A stretch of 35,595 bases of DNA from Bacillota bacterium (GTDB lineage Bacteria > Bacillota_A > Clostridia > Lachnospirales > Lachnospiraceae). This document shows, piece by piece, positions 1 to 6,452 of the stretch. Below the pieces are notes generated by a model, which ran no database searches, was not told the origin of the DNA, and saw nothing but the letters and a program-made list of their open reading frames with translations. Numbering within the stretch: the stretch's first letter is position 1; each line of letters begins with the position of its first letter. The DNA is taken from contig JAEZSL010000061.1 of NCBI GenBank assembly GCA_023443925.1, positions 1 to 35,595 on the forward strand. Reading direction: 5' to 3'. The position numbers and the translations under genes were made by a program.

Positions 1-284
1 ATATCCTGAAAGGGAATATAACCTACGGAACTAACAGAGGAACTGTCTATAATACCGTCAAAGGTAATGGTCAGCAAAGGCTTCCTCTGCAGAGCACGCC
101 CCAAATAAATCAAAAATATAATACTGGATATCACCATTGCCAGGAAACCGGGAAGCCACAACAGTACACGCTTTTCCCGCATGCCTGTAATCCATATGAC
201 AACCGCTAAAATTAATATCAACAATCCCAGAAACATTAGTTTTATCGTTTTCGATTGCCTCTCTTCGATTACAATCTTTTCCAC
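1..284 (-). CDS. STM3941-like membrane protein (3' part lies outside the window)
   Basis: This is an open frame on the minus strand that runs off the left edge; 94 codons are visible. It starts at GTG (282-284), with GGGAGG about 8 nt upstream on that strand. The peptide begins VEKIVIEERQSKTIKL and has two hydrophobic segments (about residues 17-33 and 42-61). It continues with a GIIDSSSVSSVGYIPFQD stretch. That order (EKI.I.E..., two membrane helices, then GIID.SS..VG.IPW.DI) is what I recall for proteins annotated as STM3941 family, which have no established function. It is transcribed away from the HAD cluster, so 285-525 is a divergent intergenic region. The family call is from memory of the motif; the reading frame itself is solid. 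Confidence 0.6.
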   Translation of the reverse strand, partial: MEKIVIEERQSKTIKLMFLGLLILILAVVIWITGMREKRVLLWLPGFLAMVISSIIFLIYLGRALQRKPLLTITFDGIIDSSSVSSVGYIPFQD

Positions 285-428
285 AAAAAAACCTCCCTTA
301 TGTTTACGGAAACCCTACTATTCGTAAATCATTGTATATTATTTTATATGTTAACAGGGAAAAATGCAAGTGAACAAAGTATTATTTTTCCTATCTTCTT
401 CGAACTTCCGCCCGGTTTTGCATTTTCA

Positions 429-458
429 TTGACGAAAAGGATAACTGTTTAGTATACT
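429..458 (+). promoter_or_regulatory. Sigma-A promoter for the HAD-ogt-MFS cluster
   Basis: TTGACG (429-434) and TATACT (453-458) are 18 bp apart, about 68 bp before the HAD start codon. The leader contains a small GCCG/CGGC hairpin near 471-487. The rest of 285-428 is AT-rich and shows no other clear element, apart from the presumed promoter of the divergent partial gene. Confidence 0.5.
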
Positions 459-525
459 GAAGGGAAGACGCCGATTTACAGCGGCTGTATAGCTTATCTC
501 CCCCATCAGAAAGGCGAAAAACTCT

Positions 526-1371
526 ATGAATACTTTATACATCTCTGACCTGGACGGAACTTTATTGAATCAAAAGGCAGAATTATCCCCCTATACCGTC
601 CAGACTATTAATACCTTACTCAAAAAAGGGATGAATTTTACCATAGCCACCGCCAGAAGTGCCGCATCGGCAGTTACTATATTAAAAGACCTGGAGCTGA
701 CCCTGCCGGTTGTATTAATGAACGGTGTGCTTATTTTTGATCTCTCAACAAAACGTTATCTTAACATTGAATATTTGACACCGGAAAGCCTGTCGTTTAT
801 CTACAAGGTTTTAAACGATTTCGGTTTAACCGGATTTTTATATGAAGTGAAGGATCACATGCTCTCCACCTATTATGAAAGCCTTAATAACCAAGGGCAG
901 GTGGAGTTTTATACGGAACGGGTAAATAAATTCCGGAAAGTCTTTACCCAGGTAGAATCCTTCTCCCAGGTAGATCCTGTACATCTTGTTTATCTGTCAC
1001 TGCTGGATACAAAAGAACATTTGGAGGGTGCCTATCAGATACTTAAGACACGACCTAATATCGCTCTGGCTTATTATAAGGATGTTTATTCCAAAGAAGA
1101 TTTATGGTATCTGGAGATTTTCAGTTATAGAGCTACCAAATACAATGCCGTGCAGTACTTAAGAAATACCTTTCATTTTGATAAAATAACCGGTTTTGGT
1201 GATAACCTCAACGACCTGCCTTTGTTTCGTGCCTGTGAAGAAACCTGTGCCGTTGCCAATGCAAAAACAGAATTAAAAGAGGCTGCCACCAATATAATAG
1301 GGAGTAATACCGAGGACGGAGTTGCAAATTGGTTAAGGAGGAATTACCATGACGAACACTTACTTTTATAA
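526..1371 (+). CDS. Cof-type HAD-IIB phosphatase
   Basis: This 281-residue cytosolic haloacid-dehalogenase phosphatase probably acts on sugar phosphates or a flavin/cofactor phosphate. HAD motif I is DLDGTLLN near residues 8-15, with the nucleophile Asp and the acid/base Asp two residues later. Motif IV is GDNLNDLP at about residues 225-232 and supplies the Mg-binding acidic residues. The long insert between them matches the C2 cap of the Cof/YbiV group, and the length is normal for that group. AAAGG lies about 11 nt before the ATG. The 3' end overlaps the next gene by 23 bp, so the two are probably translationally coupled. The substrate cannot be told from sequence. Confidence 0.9.
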   Translation: MNTLYISDLDGTLLNQKAELSPYTVQTINTLLKKGMNFTIATARSAASAVTILKDLELTLPVVLMNGVLIFDLSTKRYLNIEYLTPESLSFIYKVLNDFGLTGFLYEVKDHMLSTYYESLNNQGQVEFYTERVNKFRKVFTQVESFSQVDPVHLVYLSLLDTKEHLEGAYQILKTRPNIALAYYKDVYSKEDLWYLEIFSYRATKYNAVQYLRNTFHFDKITGFGDNLNDLPLFRACEETCAVANAKTELKEAATNIIGSNTEDGVANWLRRNYHDEHLLL

Positions 1372-1870
1372 TACTAAAATTGGTAAACTTGGAATTACCG
1401 GCAATGAATCCGGGATTACGAGACTATCCTTTTTCGAAACAATTCCGGCTGATACCGAAATAAAAGAAACCGCTTTGCTGGCGGAAGCCGCAAAACAGCT
1501 GGAGGAATACCTGGAAGGTAACCGAACTGCTTTTGATTTAACCCTGCTGCCGGAAGGAACCCCGTTCCAGAAAAAAGTATGGCAGGCTCTGACTGCCATT
1601 CCCTATGGTGAAACCTTTTCCTATAAACAATTAGCGATTGCCGTCGGCAACCCCAAGGCCTGCCGGGCGGTAGGTATGGCCAACAATAAGAATCCCCTGG
1701 CTATTTTTATCCCCTGCCACCGTGTAATCGGAGCTGACGGAAAACTGGTGGGATATGCAGGAGGTCTTGACCGAAAAGAAACGTTACTTAAGATCGAAAG
1801 GAGAAACAGACAGCTTATGTCTGAAGGCAGCGGCGAACATGGAAAACCTGGCAAAACAATTAACGCTTAA
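1349..1870 (+). CDS. ogt: Methylated-DNA-[protein]-cysteine S-methyltransferase
   Basis: A suicide repair enzyme that moves the alkyl group from O6-alkylguanine to its own cysteine. The active-site motif PCHRVIG is present, with the acceptor Cys at about residue 123. Before it lie the helix-turn-helix region (FQKKVWQALTAIPYGETFSY) and the Asn hinge region (ANNKNPLAIFIPCHR). The N-terminal ribonuclease-H-like part is short, as in Ogt-type proteins, and there is no Ada regulatory domain. AAGGAGG stands 5-6 nt before the ATG, inside the end of the HAD gene. The C-terminal tail (about residues 151-173) is lysine/glycine-rich and overlaps the start of the MFS gene by 32 bp. Confidence 0.93.
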   Translation: MTNTYFYNTKIGKLGITGNESGITRLSFFETIPADTEIKETALLAEAAKQLEEYLEGNRTAFDLTLLPEGTPFQKKVWQALTAIPYGETFSYKQLAIAVGNPKACRAVGMANNKNPLAIFIPCHRVIGADGKLVGYAGGLDRKETLLKIERRNRQLMSEGSGEHGKPGKTINA

Positions 1871-3077
1871 ATATACACTATTACAGTGTACCTACTGGAT
1901 CAGCCAATGTGCTATCTACAGTTTTGCAGCTGTATTTCTTCAATCCAGAAATTTTAATAATACACAAATCGGCATAGTACTGGCTCTGGCAGGAATCCTT
2001 TCCATCCTGCTGCAGCCCCTGATTGCCTCCTTTGCAGATAAAACCACAAAGGTGTCTCTGCGGCAGATCGTTATCGTACTTATGGCTGCCGTCTATATCC
2101 TGGCACTTTTGTTATACATAGCACCGGATTCTTTCTGGCTTGTAGCTGCACTATATATTTTAATTAATGCATTTTCTTTTACTTTGAATCCGCTTTTTAA
2201 TTCCCTGGCACTGGAATATATGAATCTGGGAGTCCCAATGAATTACGGTCTGTCCAGGGGAATCGGGTCGGTTGCCTTTGCCGTTATGTCCTTTCTTCTG
2301 GGCCGGGTAGTGACTCAGTTCGGAGCTGGAATCCTGTTAACCATATTCCTGGTTACTTACTGTTTTGCCATCGCTTCCGCTGTTTTCTTTCAGGTGAAGC
2401 TGCCGCAGAACATGCTGTCTGCCGATTTAAACCCGGGTTCTTTAAACTCCCTGACTCAGAATGATTCAGAGACTGATACCAAAACGCCGTCCGGGCTTCT
2501 GACCTTTTTCGTAAAGTATAAGCGGTTTATGTTTTTTTTGTGCGGAGTTGCCATGATTTTTTATTCCCACAGCCTGATTAATACTTATCTGATCAATATT
2601 ATGGAGGCTGCGGGAGGAGGCAGTACGGATATGGGGATATCCCTTTCCATTGCTGCAACCCTTGAACTGCCTGCCATGGCAGGCTTCATTTTTATTGTGA
2701 AAAAATACAAATGCAGCCGGCTGGTGGTGGTATCCGCATTTTTCTTTCTGGTTAAGGTATTCATAACCTGGCTCGCTCCAAGTGTATGGATGATTCATCT
2801 GTCCCAGACCTGCCAGCTTATCTCCTATGCTTTATTTACCCCAGCCTCCGTCTATTACGTCAACTCCATTATGGATAAATATGACCGGGTAAAAGGCCAG
2901 GCCATGCTTGGTGTGGCCACTATAGGTATTGCAGGTTCCGTAGCCAATATTACCGGGGGTAAGATTCTGGATACCCTGGGTGTCTCCGATATGCTATTGC
3001 TTGGTACCTGGGTTACGGCTGCGGGCGTTGTTATCATTGCTTTTACCGCCAGGGAGCCACAGCAAAAAGCGGTTTAG
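1839..3077 (+). CDS. MFS transporter (MFS_1-like, LacY/HcaT-type)
   Basis: A 412-residue integral membrane protein with about 12 hydrophobic helices and a central cytoplasmic loop (about residues 185-215, SADLNPGSLNSLTQNDSETD). The opening residues MENLAKQLTLKYTLLQCTYW and a helix 2-3 loop with FADKTTK fit the MFS_1-like subgroup. I chose the ATG at 1839 because a GAAGG motif lies about 14 nt upstream and the residues before it (the frame is open back to 1755) are the ogt frame shifted, not family-like. It is the last gene of the three-gene overlapping cluster and is followed at once by a strong hairpin terminator. The substrate is unknown; an efflux or small-metabolite role is only an inference. 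Confidence 0.8.
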   Translation: MENLAKQLTLKYTLLQCTYWISQCAIYSFAAVFLQSRNFNNTQIGIVLALAGILSILLQPLIASFADKTTKVSLRQIVIVLMAAVYILALLLYIAPDSFWLVAALYILINAFSFTLNPLFNSLALEYMNLGVPMNYGLSRGIGSVAFAVMSFLLGRVVTQFGAGILLTIFLVTYCFAIASAVFFQVKLPQNMLSADLNPGSLNSLTQNDSETDTKTPSGLLTFFVKYKRFMFFLCGVAMIFYSHSLINTYLINIMEAAGGGSTDMGISLSIAATLELPAMAGFIFIVKKYKCSRLVVVSAFFFLVKVFITWLAPSVWMIHLSQTCQLISYALFTPASVYYVNSIMDKYDRVKGQAMLGVATIGIAGSVANITGGKILDTLGVSDMLLLGTWVTAAGVVIIAFTAREPQQKAV

Positions 3078-3103
3078 AGGATAAAATCATTACCTGCATA
3101 AAA

Positions 3104-3144
3104 AAACTGGTATGCTTCAATTCATGAAGCATGCCAGTTTTTTT
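3104..3144. terminator. Bidirectional intrinsic terminator
   Basis: A 16-bp inverted repeat, AAACTGGTATGCTTCA against TGAAGCATGCCAGTTT, has one G-U type mismatch and a 5-nt loop. It is flanked by an A-run on the left and a T-run on the right. It sits between the convergent MFS gene and the ECF S-component gene and can serve both. Confidence 0.9.
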
Positions 3145-3220
3145 ATCGATTAAAGTAAATTCGAATACTCTCTTCTATGAATACGAAAGCTTTCGTAAAA
3201 AAAGCTTCCGTTAAAACCCA

Positions 3221-3790
3221 CTATTTGCGAATCCTTTTTACACTGGAAGGTATTCCTACGATACTCTGCAGCGGGTTCCATACCGCCAGGGCTATGCTAT
3301 AATCAATCATAGAGTGTATAATTGTGCCTATCCCAACCAGGCCGATGACCGTAACCAGATACCCCTTTTCGTAATAAGCACCACTCATTCCGCTGCCCCA
3401 GTAGAAGATCGTAACTACCGCTACTTCGAAAATGGCATGGATTAAGGATACTAGCAGTCCAAAGAATGCCGTGGTTTTGAATGAATTAAGCAGATTTCCG
3501 TTCTTCTTTAATATCAAAGCACCAACGGTAGCAAAAACAATATGACTAAATGCTCTCAGTACTATTACCAGTGGGAAACCAGACATCAGAAACCCGATAC
3601 TGCTGATTATTGCTACTGCAATTGCAACATAGGGTGATATAAACATGGCGATAAAAATCGGTACATGGCTTGCAAGGGTATAGGACGCCGGCTCAATCAT
3701 AATTTTGGGAGCAACCATGGGAATCACGATCCCGATTGCACTAAGTAATGCGGCTATGGTCATAATCTGTACTTTGCTTCTTTGATTCAT
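3221..3790 (-). CDS. niaX: ECF transporter S component, probably niacin-specific (NiaX type)
   Basis: A 189-residue, very hydrophobic protein with about six membrane helices. It would be the substrate-binding subunit of an energy-coupling-factor importer that borrows a shared EcfAA'T module encoded elsewhere. The stretch ASYTLASHVPIFIAMFISP, followed by GFLMSGFPLVI and an ALRAFSH-like helix, is what I associate with the NiaX group of niacin S components. An ATG start is preceded by AGGAGG. It is monocistronic and convergent with the MFS gene. A possible NiaR-like operator lies about 95 bp upstream. The ECF assignment is firm; the niacin specificity is moderate and rests on remembered motif similarity plus that operator. 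Confidence 0.7.
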   Translation of the reverse strand: MNQRSKVQIMTIAALLSAIGIVIPMVAPKIMIEPASYTLASHVPIFIAMFISPYVAIAVAIISSIGFLMSGFPLVIVLRAFSHIVFATVGALILKKNGNLLNSFKTTAFFGLLVSLIHAIFEVAVVTIFYWGSGMSGAYYEKGYLVTVIGLVGIGTIIHSMIDYSIALAVWNPLQSIVGIPSSVKRIRK

Positions 3791-3881
3791 AAAAAACCTC
3801 CTGACTCTCTTCCATTGTTTTGCGGACTGTTACTTTCGATCAGTATAATACATATAAATTGGGTGTTTACAGTTTCAATTG

Positions 3882-3899
3882 CAGCTGTCTTGTCACCTG
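3882..3899. promoter_or_regulatory. Possible NiaR-type operator upstream of niaX
   Basis: CAGCTGTCTTGTCACCTG is an imperfect inverted repeat (CAG.TG.C.. against its mirror). NiaR/YrxA sites in Firmicutes are palindromes of roughly ACAGGTGT...ACACCTGT form, as I recall, which this partly resembles. It lies next to AT-rich -10-like sequences (TATTATACT on the minus strand near 3841-3850). This is weak evidence on its own. Confidence 0.3.
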
Positions 3900-4203
3900 T
3901 AATGTCATACGTATTTTATCGTAACCTGGCGGTAAAGTCAAGTGTAAATTTATCCTGAAGAATTCATTTTCGATTTAATTAATACAGAGTTCATTCTGTT
4001 TAATTAAGGCTGGAATAAATTTTTTTATTAAAATATTTAACATGATTTGATTTATTAGATATATTGCACAGAATATAATTCCATACAGTATCAATTACAA
4101 AAGGGGAGGGCCTGAATTATTACCCAGCAATATTACTTTTATTATATCTGCAGGTGAAACTGTGAATATCATGTGGAATCAAATTAGTACATTCATACCT
4201 ATG

Positions 4204-4273
4204 TTCTCTACTCTATATTCTCTTCTCTATATTCTTTTCTCTAGGTTCTCTACTCTAGGTTCCTTTCTCTATA
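4204..4273. repeat. Five tandem copies of a 14-bp pyrimidine-rich repeat
   Basis: The units are TTCTCTACTCTATA, TTCTCTTCTCTATA, TTCTTTTCTCTAGG, TTCTCTACTCTAGG and TTCCTTTCTCTATA, an exact 14-bp period. The top strand is almost free of G. It sits in the roughly 870-bp gap between niaX and the ABC exporter. The rest of 3900-4350 is AT-rich and shows no open frame with a ribosome binding site. The repeat stops about 80 bp before the promoter of the exporter leader. Confidence 0.85.
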
Positions 4274-4352
4274 TTCTATTGAATATGGTAATTTTATTAT
4301 TGTTTAAATAATTTTGATAATATAAATTATTTTAAAAATATTAAACTTTTTC

Positions 4353-4381
4353 TTGATTTTTCATTAAAATAATGGTAACTT
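4353..4381 (+). promoter_or_regulatory. Sigma-A promoter of the leader peptide / ABC exporter transcript
   Basis: TTGATT (4353-4358) and TAACTT (4376-4381) are separated by exactly 17 bp. They lie about 50 bp upstream of the leader ORF. No other good promoter is seen between here and the first exporter gene, so the exporter probably depends on readthrough from this one. Confidence 0.5.
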
Positions 4382-4430
4382 TATACAGTAACATTTATCC
4401 AAAAATTATAAGAAAAGGAGGTCATGAAAA

Positions 4431-4514
4431 ATGATTTTAATGTTTATGAATGCAGAACTACAAAATAACACAAGCATGACCGGCCTATGTATAAATGTAA
4501 CCAGACATATTTAA
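4431..4514 (+). CDS. 27-residue leader peptide ahead of the ABC exporter
   Basis: The peptide is 27 residues long, begins MILMFMNAELQNN and ends CINVTRHI. The ATG is 9 nt after a perfect AGGAGG (4416-4421), far better than most starts in the window. It has no signal peptide or bacteriocin features. The stop codon is about 16 nt before the first of two tandem terminators, and the exporter genes follow. An inverted repeat (CTATGT... against ...ACATAG, about 4485-4519) covers the last codons and stop, so a ribosome there would change RNA folding. I infer a sensor leader peptide for transcription attenuation, as BmrB is for bmrCD. A competing 14-codon frame starts at ATG 4424 but is too close to the AGGAGG. 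Confidence 0.6.
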   Translation: MILMFMNAELQNNTSMTGLCINVTRHI

Positions 4515-4530
4515 CATAGAATATAGGATG

Positions 4531-4562
4531 AGCCCGGGTATGCCATACCTGAGGCTTTTTTT
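4531..4562 (+). terminator. Attenuator terminator 1 (between leader ORF and exporter)
   Basis: AGCC and GGTATG pair with CATACC and GGCT, with a small internal loop, followed by TTTTTTT. An alternative pairing of CCGG-CCTAT (4480-4488) with ATAGG...CCGG (4523-4538) would take up the 5' arm and act as an antiterminator; that part is inferred from complementarity only. Confidence 0.75.
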
Positions 4563-4595
4563 GCGGTAACTCTCTAAATTTACACGCTGTGCCAG

Positions 4596-4625
4596 CCCCA
4601 GGTTTATTATACCCGGGGTTTTTTT
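4596..4625 (+). terminator. Attenuator terminator 2
   Basis: CCCCAGGT pairs with ACCCGGGG (one mismatch, 7-nt loop TTATTAT), followed by TTTTTTT. It lies 36 bp upstream of the exporter start codon, so two terminators in series guard the exporter genes. Confidence 0.8.
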
Positions 4626-4661
4626 AATTTACGTGGTTAGTTCTACACGGAGAGGAGTTTT

Positions 4662-6452
4662 ATGAAAGCAAATATTAAAAAATATACCGGATTGTTATAC
4701 AAATACTTGAAAAGCTGTAAGTTACAGTTGTTTTTCCTGTTTTTGATTATGGGGGGCAGTATTATCATACAATTGCTGAATCCCCAGATCATTCGCTACT
4801 TTATTGATGGAATAGAGAAGAAACGACCTATGGAGACCTTGTTCTTTGCGGCTGGACTCTTTATCATTTCTGCACTGATACAGCAGGTACTGGCTGTTGC
4901 GTCAACTTATTTCAGCCAGAATATTGGCTGGAAGGCCACCAATTCCCTTCGGCTGGACCTGGTAAAACACTGTCTGGGACTGGATATGACCTTTTTTAAG
5001 GAACACCAGTCTGGGGAAATCGTGGAACGAATCGACGGAGATGTAACCGCGCTGTTTAACTTCTTTTCCAAATTATTTGTCAGTTTTATTAATAACCTGT
5101 TTTTAATGGCAGGAATTATTATAATCCTGTTTGTTCAAAACCCTCTGATTGGAACTGTTTTTATCCTGTTTCTTTTATTGTCACTGGGTATTATATGGAA
5201 AACCCAGGGGGGTGCCACCTATAATTTTGCAAAGGAGCGGGAAATAAATGCCGGCTTTTACGGCTTTTTAGGTGAGCATCTTGGCTGTACGGAAGACATT
5301 CAGACCAACGGAGCCGGAACTTATGTTATGAACCGCTTTTACAGCCTGTTAAGGAAATGGCTTCCGGTTCAGTTAAAAGCTTTTTTATCCGGCTATAAAA
5401 TCTGGATTACCTTAGAAGGCATTTTCGGAATGGGTAATATCATGATTTTTGCCCTTGGAGGATATATGTGGTATACGGACCGTATTTCCATCGGTATGGT
5501 ATACCTGATGATAAACTATATACAGTTGCTGGAGAAACCCCTGGAGCAGCTAAGGGAACAGCTTTTGGATATTCAAAAAGCCTCCGCCAGTATTATTCGT
5601 ATGGAAGAGTTATTCCGCATTCAGTCTAAACTTGATACGCAAATAGAGGGGGACGGGGCTGCCTTTGAAAAAGAGCTGGGAGCTTCACCCACGGATAACA
5701 GCCTCGGCGCATTAGAAACTGCTTTAGAGCTGGAACAGGTATTCTTTGAATATGAAGAAAAGGTTCCTGTTCTGAAGAACGTATCCTTATCCCTAAAAAC
5801 TGGCAAGGTTCTTGGAATTCTTGGCCATACCGGCTGCGGAAAGTCTACTTTGGCAAGGCTTATTGTAAGATTTTACGATCCGGTTTCGGGGCGTATCTTA
5901 CTAAACGGTAAACCCCTTAAGAGTATCGGCAAAGAAGAATTAAGGACACAGATTGCCTATGTAACCCAGGAAGTGCAGTTATTCCATGCCAGTGTCAGGG
6001 ATAATATCACCTTTTTTAACGAGAAAATTGAGGATTCTTTAATCCTTCAGACCATTTATGAAATGGGTTTGAAAGACTGGTATGAAAACTTAAGTAACGG
6101 CCTGGATACCATGATTCAGGCGGGAGGCGGAATGTCTTCCGGTGAAGCCCAGCTTCTGACCCTGGTCCGGCTGTTCTTAAAAAACCCCCGGCTGCTGATT
6201 CTGGATGAAGCCTCTGCCAGGCTGGACCCAATAACGGAAAGAATGGTGGATCAGGCTTTATCAAAGCTTATGGAAGGCCGGGCCTGTATCATTATCGCCC
6301 ACCGGCTTAAAACCGTGGAACGGGCTGATGACATCCTGATACTGGAGGGCGGTTCCATATTGGAATACGGTAAGCGAGAAGCCCTGCTGCAGGATAAGAC
6401 ATCCAAACTAAATGAACTATTACATTACGGCATGGAGGAGGTGCTTGTTTAA
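4662..6452 (+). CDS. Heterodimeric ABC exporter subunit 1 (catalytic Walker B half)
   Basis: A 596-residue half-transporter: six-helix type IV exporter membrane domain (residues about 1-310), then a nucleotide-binding domain. Walker A is GHTGCGKST (about 388-396), the Q-loop is VTQE, Walker B is LLILDEAS with the catalytic Glu (about 511-518), and the H-loop His is in IIAHRL (about 547). The signature motif is degenerate, MSSGEA instead of LSGGQ (about 491-496). It starts at an ATG after GGAGAGGAG and overlaps the next gene by one base (TAATG). The degeneracy pattern complements that of subunit 2, which is the mark of a heterodimer with one working ATP site, as in BmrCD or TM287/288. Drug or peptide export is inferred from family and leader context. 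Confidence 0.88.
   Translation: MKANIKKYTGLLYKYLKSCKLQLFFLFLIMGGSIIIQLLNPQIIRYFIDGIEKKRPMETLFFAAGLFIISALIQQVLAVASTYFSQNIGWKATNSLRLDLVKHCLGLDMTFFKEHQSGEIVERIDGDVTALFNFFSKLFVSFINNLFLMAGIIIILFVQNPLIGTVFILFLLLSLGIIWKTQGGATYNFAKEREINAGFYGFLGEHLGCTEDIQTNGAGTYVMNRFYSLLRKWLPVQLKAFLSGYKIWITLEGIFGMGNIMIFALGGYMWYTDRISIGMVYLMINYIQLLEKPLEQLREQLLDIQKASASIIRMEELFRIQSKLDTQIEGDGAAFEKELGASPTDNSLGALETALELEQVFFEYEEKVPVLKNVSLSLKTGKVLGILGHTGCGKSTLARLIVRFYDPVSGRILLNGKPLKSIGKEELRTQIAYVTQEVQLFHASVRDNITFFNEKIEDSLILQTIYEMGLKDWYENLSNGLDTMIQAGGGMSSGEAQLLTLVRLFLKNPRLLILDEASARLDPITERMVDQALSKLMEGRACIIIAHRLKTVERADDILILEGGSILEYGKREALLQDKTSKLNELLHYGMEEVLV

Noticed and set aside
255..452. 65-codon plus-strand open frame at the left end
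   Set aside because: No ribosome binding site, and it overlaps the start of the partial minus-strand gene and the promoter at 429-458; composition is not protein-like.
3183..3196. Perfect palindrome ACGAAAGCTTTCGT near the 3' end of niaX
   Set aside because: It is not followed by a T-run in a useful place, and a better bidirectional terminator lies at 3104-3144. Probably chance in AT-rich DNA.
6016..6264. Antisense open frames inside the ABC exporter genes (also at 6727-7098 and 8083-8364)
   Set aside because: They are shadows of the strong coding frames, with no ribosome binding sites and arginine/proline-rich, family-less products.
6328..6334. CTGATGA motif (hammerhead core) in the first ABC subunit; also on the minus strand near 21880
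   Set aside because: No stem II followed by GAAA and no flanking stems; both are ordinary coding sequence.
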